Position numbers and translations under genes: made by a program
Source of the DNA: Alphaproteobacteria bacterium
GTDB taxonomy: Bacteria > Pseudomonadota > Alphaproteobacteria > CACZRW01
Direction: 5' to 3'
Assembly: GCA_017507765.1 (NCBI GenBank)
Contig: JAFWAG010000041.1
Location: 1 to 43,653 of the forward strand
Length of the DNA stretch: 43,653 nucleotides
The notes under the pieces: generated by a model
The model's database searches: none
The model's input: only the letters and a program-made list of their open reading frames with translations
What the model was told of the DNA's origin: nothing
Part shown: piece by piece, positions 36,163-43,653 of the stretch
Position numbering within the stretch: position 1 is the first letter of the stretch
Layout of the letters: every line of letters begins with the position of its first letter

Positions 36163-37251
36163 TTACCTCAGCTTCAACGTAGCCAGAGCCAAAAGACCTA
36201 ATACCATGGAAATAATCCAAAAGCGGAATACTACGGTAGTTTCCGACCAGCCTTTTTTCTCAAAGTGATGATGTATCGGCGCCATTTTAAAAATCCGTTT
36301 TCCGGTCAGGCGGAAGGATAAAACTTGTAAAATTACGGATACCGCTTCCAAAACGAATATTCCTCCGGCAATTGCCAGAACTAATTCGTGTTTTGTGGCA
36401 ACGGAAATAGTTCCCAATACGCCGCCCAAAGCAAGTGAGCCGGTATCACCCATAAAGATTTTTGCCGGCGGAGCATTAAACCATAAAAATCCCATGCAAG
36501 AACCGACCAAAGCTCCGCAGAATATTGCCATTTCTCCGACTCCGGGAACGTAATGGAGCTGTAAATAATTCGCAAAAACGGTGTTTCCGACTAAATAAGC
36601 AATCAGCATGAATACGACGGCGCATATCATTACCGGCCCTGTAGCCAACCCGTCCAACCCGTCGGTAAGGTTTACGGCATTGCTGGCTCCGACGATGACG
36701 AAAATCGCAAAGGGGATATAGAAAATACCTAAGTTCAAGAGCCATGTTTTAAAGAAAGGGAAGGTCAGGGCATGGGCTAAATCAGGACGGCTTACGGCGG
36801 TTATGGCATAGGCAGAGACTCCGGCAACAACTATTTGCAAGCTCAGTTTTAAAGCGGCGGAAATCCCGTTTGGATTGTTTTTGGCGAGCTTTCTCCAGTC
36901 GTCAACAAAGCCGATAGCGGCAAAAGCCAAGGTCGTAAACAATAATATCCAAATATAGTAATTATTGATTTTTCCCCATAAAAGCGTGGATAAAGCCAAC
37001 GTAATAATGATAATGATACCGCCCATTGTGGGAGTACCTTTTTTCTCTTCCATATGGGATACGTCTCCCAAATCTCGGATAGGCTGTCCTTTGGTTTGTT
37101 TTTGTTTCAGCCATTTAATAATCGACGGCGCAAAGATAAAAGACAGGAAAAAGGCGGTAAGAAGGGCGCCTCCCGTTCTGAAGGTAATATATTTAAAAAC
37201 ATCAAGAAGAGGTAAATCTTCTGTGAATTGAGAAACTAACGCATAAAGCAT
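36163..37251 (-). CDS. mraY: Phospho-N-acetylmuramoyl-pentapeptide-transferase
   Basis: The 362-residue integral membrane enzyme makes lipid I from UDP-MurNAc-pentapeptide and undecaprenyl phosphate. It has the [11 protein letters not shown] loop, FVDDWRK (catalytic Asp pair), [27 protein letters not shown] and [11 protein letters not shown]. The ATG at 37251 is chosen because GGAGG lies 6 bases upstream; a TTG at 37272 is the only longer choice. It is the first gene of the cluster here; murE and murF are not upstream, where a pilin-like gene is found. Confidence 0.95.
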   Translation of the reverse strand: MLYALVSQFTEDLPLLDVFKYITFRTGGALLTAFFLSFIFAPSIIKWLKQKQTKGQPIRDLGDVSHMEEKKGTPTMGGIIIIITLALSTLLWGKINNYYIWILLFTTLAFAAIGFVDDWRKLAKNNPNGISAALKLSLQIVVAGVSAYAITAVSRPDLAHALTFPFFKTWLLNLGIFYIPFAIFVIVGASNAVNLTDGLDGLATGPVMICAVVFMLIAYLVGNTVFANYLQLHYVPGVGEMAIFCGALVGSCMGFLWFNAPPAKIFMGDTGSLALGGVLGTISVATKHELVLAIAGGIFVLEAVSVILQVLSFRLTGKRIFKMAPIHHHFEKKGWSETTVVFRFWIISMVLGLLALATLKLR

Positions 37252-37353
37252 AAAAATCCTCCGCCGACACAATGGAGGTATTTTTACGCAAAATTAGCTA
37301 AAGAAATCTTAACACCCGCCAAAAAAATAGGTGAAAATAAGGAAAATATCCTC

Positions 37354-39353
37354 CTACTTCGGCCCACACAGAGCGTAGAAGTGGAAACTGTTACTGACAT
37401 AATTAGTGTTGCGTTTGTACTCTTCCGTATCACTGGTGCCGAGCTTCACAAGCCAACCGTAATCTGTGTTATTATTATAAACGTCCGTACTCCATACCCA
37501 AGAACTATTAAACGGATTGCTGGAGCCTGGATTCCACAATCCAGCTGCTTGTATTGCGGTTCTAGACTGTAATTTCATTCCTATATTATTACAGAATGTT
37601 TCTGATTCCCAATATGTCTTCATTCCGCTTGACTGTATCCAAGCCTTACCATTTATTTCTTGGCATTCACCACCGCTGATTGCGCCAAGTGCGTCGCTTG
37701 GATTTGCCTGAGCATTTGGTGCACATAACGCATAGATGTAGTAAGTACCGCTGGTATCGCCCATTAATTTGTCATAGTTGCTATTGCGGTAGTCCGCATT
37801 CTGTTTACTTGTACCGAACCAAACGCTCCACCCGTAATCAGAGTTATTTTCCCATAAATCCGTTGTCCAATGCCAGTAAGCTACACTGAACGGATTTGAA
37901 CCAGAGTTCCATAACCCTGCCGCCTGTATTGCGGCTCTAGATTGTAATTTCATTCCTATATTACTACAGAACGTTTCGGTTTCCCAATATGTCTTTGGTT
38001 CCGTTGACCGCACCCAAGTTTCGCCGTTGTTGAGAAGTGCACTTTCACCACCTTTTATGCATAACTGTATACGGCCGGAAGTATTAGTAGTTACAAAGTT
38101 TGAAGTTTTATCTCTTGAAGCATCTATTTCGATAATAGAATTACAGCTTCGGTTGATATCGTTAATCCAGCCGTAACGACAAGAGGCAAAAGTTCCATCA
38201 CTTGAGGCATTACACTGGCTGATTACCTCTGCATAAGTAGCAACTCGGCTTCCGGTAAAGACGCAAGGCTGATTGGCGTTATAGGAGCTTTCACCCGTAA
38301 CAAAGCTATAAAAAGCCGTTGGAGCGGAACTCCAGCTGGAGATTATCTTGGAACAATTCGCTGTAATCTTACTGTTTTCCCAATCATAGCGGCGAGCTAT
38401 AGCATCAGTTTTGGCGGCTTCAATTAACTGACTGTTAGTCGGTAATACCCCGTTTACAAAATAACAAGCCCTTTCAACTTGGGTAGTTGCGCTGGTTGTT
38501 ATCGCAAATATTCCCGAAGAGGCGTTAAATCCCGCTCCTTTATATTTCATAGCAATATCCGAACACGAACGGTTCAGATTCTTTTCCCAAGCCTTTGCAC
38601 AAGCTGTCGAATTCGTTACTCCGGCTGCTTTGTCCGCAGTACATTGCGATATTAGTTCTATGGGGTTAAAACTGGCGATATTCCATTCCGATATACATCT
38701 TTCTTCTTCGGGTATATCCGGATTATCAATACAGAGCGTTTTCGCCGTTAAGCGTTCAAATGAAGTGTTTTCAACAATCTCTTTTAACTGCTCTTCATTG
38801 ATGCCAGCAGAAGTATCTTTATCATAAGTAGTAGTTACCACCGGAACGCCGGTGGGCAGAGAGGTAAAGCCGTAATTGGAAACGTCTTCCGCCCAGATGC
38901 CGTTAATTCCCCAAGCTTTAGCGGTATCTTGTGCCGAATATATTCCTGCTGACACGCCAAGCAAAGATGCAACCTTTGCCGCTTTTATATCATTGCCTCC
39001 GCCGCTGGCGGCTATCATGGCATTTATGGTGCCATCATCTTCTTTGCGGATACCTATTTTGTACCCGTCTATATCCACACCGACATCAGTAGGTTCAAGA
39101 AGTGTAGTACCAACGGTAATACTTTCCTTGTTCTCTTCAATATATTCGGTCGTAGCGTTCTTTAACAAAAGCAAAGTGTTTGCTTCGTTAATGTTATCAA
39201 TATCCTGCCTTCGGTCGGCAACGTGTTTATAGAGTACGGGAGTTAAGGAGGCGATAAGGCCTAAAACTATAATGGCTTCGACGGTAATACTGCCGATTTG
39301 AGTGCTATTTTCTAGCGGGGGGGGGTAAACACTTTCAATTTTTTAGAAAACAT
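37354..39353 (-). CDS. Large pilin-like surface protein; start out of frame at a C9 tract
   Basis: From the ATG at 39353, which has GGAG upstream and a strong promoter, the frame reads MFSKKLKVFTPP and then stops after a run of nine C. Adding one C restores one continuous frame of 666 codons. It encodes a leader with G followed by SITVEAIIVLGLIASLTPVL, a type IV prepilin-like cleavage site with Glu at +5 and a hydrophobic helix. The mature part has Cys-rich segments (NRSCSDI, NRSCNSI) and two similar ~100-residue C-terminal modules with TYWE-ETFC-NIGMKLQSR and YALC. These resemble C-type-lectin/DUF1566-like surface modules, by appearance only. As sequenced, no good start exists in the main frame (a TTG at 39174 lacks a ribosome binding site). 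Confidence 0.75.
39317..39325 (-). repeat. Homopolymer C9 tract, likely contingency locus
   Basis: Nine G on the plus strand (C9 in the coding sense) lie 28 bases into the pilin-like gene. Ten C (or seven) would keep the frame open; nine close it within a few codons. Confidence 0.75.
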
Positions 39354-39391
39354 CGGAGATTACTCCACTTCATAGATGTAAAAAACGCTAA

Positions 39392-39421
39392 ATTATATTA
39401 TCAATCCGCCAAAAATGTAAA
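39392..39421 (-). promoter_or_regulatory. Promoter of the pilin-like gene
   Basis: On the minus strand, TTTACA (plus-strand 39416-39421), an 18-base spacer and a consensus TATAAT (39392-39397) give a start about 30 bases before the ATG at 39353. Confidence 0.65.
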
Positions 39422-39437
39422 GACATTAAAATTACTT

Positions 39438-40373
39438 TTAACTACGGCAAAAAGTATTGTCTTTAAGCAGATTAAATAAAGCCGGATAATCAGAGGCGGA
39501 GTTTTCTTTGCCGCTGACCAAGGGAATAATATAATTGGCTTTCTTGCCAGACAACCCCGTGGAAGTCAAAACATGGGTATAGCCAATCCCAAGATTGCGG
39601 GCAAAAATTAAGTCCGTTTCCGGATTATCCCCAACCATCATAACGCTTTCTTTATGGTATTTAACTTCCGGATATTTGCGGGATAAAACCGTGAAAATAT
39701 CCGTATCCGGCTTACCAAAAGTCTTGATAGAAGCGGCAGGGTTAAGCTTTGCAATCTCTTTTAAAATATCGCCTTGCAAGGTTATATAACGCCCGTTTTC
39801 AAAAAAGTTTGTATCTTTAAAACCGGACAGCAAAGGCTTTCCTGCCGAAGATAAAAGCTCTATATGCTCACCAAAGTTTTGGCATATTTCGGACAGCGGA
39901 AGCGGTGAAGCTCTATCCGGATACGGCGTGCCAATATAAATATAATCCGGATTGAACTCATTTAACCGACGGCGGAGAAGATTGGCATCAAAGCCTATGT
40001 TTAAAACCTCTATATTTCCTTTTGTGGGGAAAATCCGCTTATCCAAAACATTAAATACGGTAAGGACTTTTTTATTTTGCAGGGCGGAAGAAGCAAAGAA
40101 ATCCCGCAATACTTCACCAACGCTGAAAGTATCGGTAAAATGCTTTTGATGCTCTAAGTTCCGTTCTGCCAGATTTTTAAGCAATCCTTCGGACGTAAAA
40201 GTTGAATTGCTGACAACAAAGACCTGTACTCCGGAATTGATAATCCGCTCCATAATTTCCGGAACTCCGGGATAGGCTCGGCCATTTTCGGTCAGCGTTT
40301 TATCCATATCAACCAAAAGCGTAGTTACGGAAGAGTCTTGCACTACCTCAAATAAATTATTCCGATATCCCAT
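39438..40373 (-). CDS. HAD-superfamily (class IIA, NagD-like) phosphatase
   Basis: The 311-residue protein has HAD motif I LLVDMDKTLTE with Asp22 and Asp24, motif II VVSNST, motif III Lys in FGKPDTDIF and motif IV MVGDNPETDLIFA. The cap insertion between motifs II and III is of the IIA type, and the YPGVPEIMERI start resembles the TIGR01459-like group seen in alphaproteobacteria. It hydrolyses a small phosphorylated metabolite; the substrate is unknown. AGGAT precedes the ATG. It is transcribed away from recG, and its 3' end overlaps the promoter of the pilin-like gene. Confidence 0.8.
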   Translation of the reverse strand: MGYRNNLFEVVQDSSVTTLLVDMDKTLTENGRAYPGVPEIMERIINSGVQVFVVSNSTFTSEGLLKNLAERNLEHQKHFTDTFSVGEVLRDFFASSALQNKKVLTVFNVLDKRIFPTKGNIEVLNIGFDANLLRRRLNEFNPDYIYIGTPYPDRASPLPLSEICQNFGEHIELLSSAGKPLLSGFKDTNFFENGRYITLQGDILKEIAKLNPAASIKTFGKPDTDIFTVLSRKYPEVKYHKESVMMVGDNPETDLIFARNLGIGYTHVLTSTGLSGKKANYIIPLVSGKENSASDYPALFNLLKDNTFCRS

Positions 40374-40472
40374 AAATATATCCTGTTTGTGAAAATCGCA
40401 CTGTTTGTAAATCTTTCGGCTTTATCTGTCAATTAAATAGCTTTTTTATCCGGATTGAGATATAAAAGCGTT

Positions 40473-42554
40473 ATGAGACCGGAATGTTTATATGGCCTGT
40501 TTGCCCCTTTAACTTCTCTGACCGGAGTAGGAAGCCGTTTTGCTAAGCTTTATGCCGGATTGTGCGGAGATAAAGTGGTTGACCTTTTATATCATCTGCC
40601 TGTGGGAATTATTGACCGCAAGCGGAAAGCTTCCTTACGGCAGGTTATTTCCGGTCAAGTAATTACCGTAAAGGTGGAAGTGTGCGAACATCAAGTTCCG
40701 CCTTCCCGCAAGGTGCCTTATCGGGTGTTATGCAAAGATAATACCGGAGAAATTACTTTGGTATTTTTCCATGCTTATCAAGATTATCTGCAAAAAGCTC
40801 TGCCGGTAGGAGAAACCAGAATAATCAGCGGAAAAGCAGAGTTCTTTTCCGGTAAGTTGCAAATGACGCATCCGGATTATATCGTGCCGGAAAGCCAGTT
40901 GGCAGAGATTCCGGAAATAGAGCCTATTTACCCCTTAACCGCAGGAATATCCGGAAAAATGTTGGTTAAAAGTATGCGCTCTGCTTTGACGAAGGTAATT
41001 ACTTTGCCGGAATGGCTTGATGAAGCTTTGCAAAAGCGGGAAAAATGGCCGGCTTGGGATAAAGCCATACAAGCCGTTCATGCCCCCAAAACCATAGCAG
41101 ATGTTGAGCCAAACAATCCGTGCCGGAGGCGGCTTGCCTATGATGAATTACTTGCCAATCAGCTTGCTCTTGCCTTGACCAGAAATGCCCAGAAACGCTT
41201 AGCCGGACGAGAAATCAAAGGAACAGGAAAGCTGCGGGAAAAGGTTATTGCCTGCCTTCCCTTTGCCTTGACCAATGCCCAAAAAAGAGTGGGCGAAGAA
41301 ATCCGTGCCGATATGGCTTCAAAATGGCGAATGCTCCGCCTTGTACAAGGCGATGTCGGAAGCGGGAAAACTATCGTAGCTTTGCTAGCGATGCTGACAG
41401 CGGTCGAAAGCGGAAAGCAAGCGGCTTTGATGGCTCCGACAGATATTCTGGCTCGACAGCATTATGCCGGATTAAAGCCGTTGGCAGAAGCGGTCGGAGT
41501 TACAATCTCTCTTTTGACTGGAAAGGATAAACCCAAAGAAAAAGCCGAAACCATAGCGGATTTACTTTCCGGAAAAACGGATATTGTTATCGGCACTCAT
41601 GCCCTTTTTCAAAATAAAGTAGAGTTTAAAGACTTATCCTTAATTATCATTGACGAACAGCATCGCTTCGGTGTTCATCAACGCTTAAACCTTACCCAAA
41701 AAGGCTATCTTCCCGACGTTTTGGTGATGACGGCAACGCCTATTCCCAGAACGCTGGCTTTGACTATGTACGGCGATATGGATATTTCCAAAATTGATGA
41801 AATGCCTCCTTCCCGTAAGCCCGTAAAAACCACGGTAATTGCTAACAACAAAATTGAAGACGTTATATCGGCTGTTAAAAGAGCCTTGGATACCGGAGCA
41901 AAAGTATATTGGGTTTGCCCGTTGATTGAAGAAAGCGAAGCAAGCGATATGGCCGCCGCCGAAGAACGATATGCTTTATTAAATGCTTTGTTCCCGGGGC
42001 GGGTAGGATTGGTGCATGGCAAGCTGCCTCCGACAGAGAAAGATGCCGTGATGAACAACTTTGCCCATGGGAATCTCGCCGTTTTGGTGGCTACTACCGT
42101 TATTGAAGTTGGCGTAAACGTACCGGAGGCAACGGTTATGATTGTTGAACACGCAGAACGCTTTGGACTTGCGCAGCTTCATCAGCTGAGAGGAAGGGTG
42201 GGACGAGGAAGCAAGGAATCTCATTGCTTATTGCTGTATTCGGCTCCTTTGTCGGAAACCGCTAAGGCAAGGCTGAACATAATGCGCCAAACCGAAGACG
42301 GCTTTAAAATCGCCGAAGAAGATTTACGCTTGCGGGGAGCCGGAGAAATCCTTGGCACTCGCCAAAGCGGAATGCCGGAGTTTAAAATTGCCGACTTAGC
42401 TATTCATGGTGATTTATTGGCGATTGCCCGCAAAGATGCTTCCGTAATCATAGAAACAAATCCCAATCTTGAAGGGGAAAGAGGAGATGCCTTGCGGACT
42501 TTACTGTATCTTTTTTCGGAAGATGAAGTATTCCGGACAATCCGTTCCGGATAG
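40473..42554 (+). CDS. recG: ATP-dependent DNA helicase RecG
   Basis: The 693-residue superfamily 2 helicase remodels stalled forks and Holliday junctions. The N-terminal wedge (TSLTGVGSRFAKLYAGL and the OB fold VITVKVEVCEHQ) is followed by Walker A QGDVGSGKTIVALLAM, the IIDEQHRFGVHQ box, TATPIPRTLALTMYGDMD, and HAERFGLAQLHQLRGRVGRG. The ATG at 40473 matches the family start; an in-frame TTG at 40455 is less likely. No operon partner. Confidence 0.96.
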   Translation: MRPECLYGLFAPLTSLTGVGSRFAKLYAGLCGDKVVDLLYHLPVGIIDRKRKASLRQVISGQVITVKVEVCEHQVPPSRKVPYRVLCKDNTGEITLVFFHAYQDYLQKALPVGETRIISGKAEFFSGKLQMTHPDYIVPESQLAEIPEIEPIYPLTAGISGKMLVKSMRSALTKVITLPEWLDEALQKREKWPAWDKAIQAVHAPKTIADVEPNNPCRRRLAYDELLANQLALALTRNAQKRLAGREIKGTGKLREKVIACLPFALTNAQKRVGEEIRADMASKWRMLRLVQGDVGSGKTIVALLAMLTAVESGKQAALMAPTDILARQHYAGLKPLAEAVGVTISLLTGKDKPKEKAETIADLLSGKTDIVIGTHALFQNKVEFKDLSLIIIDEQHRFGVHQRLNLTQKGYLPDVLVMTATPIPRTLALTMYGDMDISKIDEMPPSRKPVKTTVIANNKIEDVISAVKRALDTGAKVYWVCPLIEESEASDMAAAEERYALLNALFPGRVGLVHGKLPPTEKDAVMNNFAHGNLAVLVATTVIEVGVNVPEATVMIVEHAERFGLAQLHQLRGRVGRGSKESHCLLLYSAPLSETAKARLNIMRQTEDGFKIAEEDLRLRGAGEILGTRQSGMPEFKIADLAIHGDLLAIARKDASVIIETNPNLEGERGDALRTLLYLFSEDEVFRTIRSG

Positions 42555-42581
42555 AATAAATACCTTTACCAATGCTGTTTT

Positions 42582-43241
42582 TTAGGATTTCTTCGGCTTA
42601 CAAGTAGGATTGACTATGCCGACGGAAATGACCATTTTCAAGCCCTCTTCCACCGAAATTGCCAACGGCGTAACATCTTTGCGGGGAATGAACAGCAAAA
42701 ATCCCGAAGTCGGGTTCGGAGTGGTCGGCACAAAAATGCTAACCAAATCTTCGCCGGAAGCTTTTTTCATCTCGGCAGTCGGCGAGCCGGTAATAAAAGC
42801 AAGCGTCCAAATGCCGGGGCGAGGATATTGTATCATAACAACTTCCCGAAAAGAGCTTTTCGCCGACGAGGAAAAGAAAGTTTCAAAAATCTGCTTTAAC
42901 GCATTGTAAACACTGGAAACTACCGGAGTAGATTCCAAAAGCCGCTCCCAAACCCTGACTAAAAAGCGGCCGATAAAACCGGCGGCAAACATACCGACCA
43001 AAACAAAAAAGACAAGCAAGATGACTAAGCCAATGCCGGGAAGGCTAAAGGGAAGATAAGTTTCGGGATTATATTCCGCCGGAATCAAGTTGGTTACATG
43101 GGTATCAACATAGTTGATAAAAATAACCGCAAGATAAATAGTAATCGCCGCCGGAGCCGTAACTAAAATCCCCGTAAAGAAATAGCTGCGGATTTTGGAG
43201 CCTACGCTTTTTTTGACTTGTTTATTTTTCTTTTCAGTCAT
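42582..43241 (-). CDS. DUF502 family membrane protein
   Basis: The start at 43241 (219 residues) has GGGAAAGG upstream and gives a basic N-terminus followed by YFFTGILVTAPAAITIYLAVIFINYVD, the standard DUF502 opening. The second helix pair is LPGIGLVILLVFFVLVGMFAAGFIGR. Later blocks ESTPVVSSVYNALKQIFETFF, VVMIQYPRPGIWTLAFIT and VFVPTTPNPTSGFLLFIP-like sequence are family hallmarks. Function is unknown; it is an inner-membrane protein with two helices. It diverges from mazG. Confidence 0.9.
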   Translation of the reverse strand: MTEKKNKQVKKSVGSKIRSYFFTGILVTAPAAITIYLAVIFINYVDTHVTNLIPAEYNPETYLPFSLPGIGLVILLVFFVLVGMFAAGFIGRFLVRVWERLLESTPVVSSVYNALKQIFETFFSSSAKSSFREVVMIQYPRPGIWTLAFITGSPTAEMKKASGEDLVSIFVPTTPNPTSGFLLFIPRKDVTPLAISVEEGLKMVISVGIVNPTCKPKKS

Positions 43242-43292
43242 AACCTTTCCCTTAAGCTTAACTTTATTAAAATATACGGAAAATAAAGCGAG

Positions 43293-43653
43293 ATGCAAGA
43301 ACTTAAAGATATTTTAAAAAAACTCAGACATCCGGAAACCGGCTGTCCTTGGGACAGAGTACAAACCTTTAAATCAATTGCTCCGAACACGGTCGAAGAA
43401 GCCTATGAAGTATTAGAAGCCATTGAAAAAGATGATGACGATGCTATCAAAGAAGAAGTTGGCGACTTGCTTTTGCACGTTTTGTTTTACGCAGATATGG
43501 CAGAAGAAGCCGGAAAGTTTACTTTTGATGATATCGTAAGGTCTTTGTGTGCAAAGCTTGTCAGCCGCCACCCTCATGTTTTCGGCGGAGCGGAAAGAGC
43601 AAAAGATGCCGCCGGAGCTTTGGCGCAATGGGAAACGGTTAAGGCCTCGGAAC
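43293..43653 (+). CDS. mazG: Nucleoside triphosphate pyrophosphohydrolase, 5' part
   Basis: The gene runs off the end of the window after 120 codons. The visible part has the MazG opening LKKLRHPETGCPWDRVQTFKSIAPNTVEEAYEVLEAI, the metal-binding KEEVGDLLLHVLFYADMAEE (EExxD-type), and KLVSRHPHVFGG. MazG hydrolyses NTPs to NMP and pyrophosphate, cleaning the nucleotide pool. It starts 51 bases from the divergent DUF502 gene. Confidence 0.93.
   Translation, partial: MQELKDILKKLRHPETGCPWDRVQTFKSIAPNTVEEAYEVLEAIEKDDDDAIKEEVGDLLLHVLFYADMAEEAGKFTFDDIVRSLCAKLVSRHPHVFGGAERAKDAAGALAQWETVKASE

Noticed and set aside
36161-36220. Longer ftsW start at 36220
   Set aside because: It would overlap the end of mraY by about 58 bases. 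The ATG at 36160 has its own ribosome binding site and the expected spacing.

Overview
The window is a 43.7 kb chromosomal segment of an alphaproteobacterium with moderate-to-low GC. Supporting signs are the split three-gene proton-translocating transhydrogenase (pntAA-pntAB-pntB, as in Rhodospirillum), the lepB-rnc-era-recO order, and a dcw cluster in alphaproteobacterial order. An autotransporter and other envelope genes show a Gram-negative cell envelope. The gene set resembles uncultured, host-associated Rhodospirillales-like lineages, but that placement is inference. No transposase, integrase, prophage or CRISPR array was seen.

Layout. (1) 1-2655: 3' part of an autotransporter, closed by a perfect terminator hairpin. 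(2) 2725-8665: an orphan small protein, rplM-rpsI, and a leftward operon of an EEP-fold membrane protein, a Lon-like AAA protease broken by a one-base frameshift, and a tandem UspA protein. (3) 8851-12669: a TPR/coiled-coil membrane protein, an aldose-1-epimerase-like protein and pyruvate kinase. (4) 12671-17467: a DUF805 protein, a candidate stand-alone small RNA, a glycosyltransferase with cysQ, an HD-domain phosphodiesterase-like protein, and gltX. (5) 17468-18256: a 789 bp gene-free stretch with two tandem copies of a structured repeat. (6) 18257-24222: pntAA-pntAB-pntB then lepB-rnc-era-recO. (7) 24205-26139: a two-gene response-regulator unit, tRNA-Leu(GAG) and lipB. (8) 26140-26462: a third, degenerate repeat copy plus a 19-bp tandem repeat. 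(9) 26463-37251: leftward tyrS, then mraY-ftsW-murG-murC-murB-ftsQ-ftsA-ftsZ, lacking murD, murE, murF and ddl. (10) 37354-43653: a large pilin-like surface protein with a poly-C tract at its start, a HAD-IIA phosphatase, recG, a DUF502 membrane protein and the 5' end of mazG.

The most unusual signals are three. First, a dispersed structured element of about 230 bp (copies A, B and degenerate C). A and B carry a hypervariable stem whose two arms differ completely between copies yet stay complementary, and each has a matching outward promoter. Second, a C9 tract behind the start codon of the pilin-like gene puts the start out of frame by one base, which fits a phase-variation switch in the OFF state. 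Third, a promoter plus three hairpins plus a terminator at 13139-13294 mark a small RNA with no gene attached.

Functionally the window is mostly housekeeping: peptidoglycan precursor synthesis and division, translation (rplM, rpsI, gltX, tyrS, tRNA-Leu), RNA processing and secretion, redox balance and lower glycolysis. Surface-exposed and stress-related functions are placed between these blocks.
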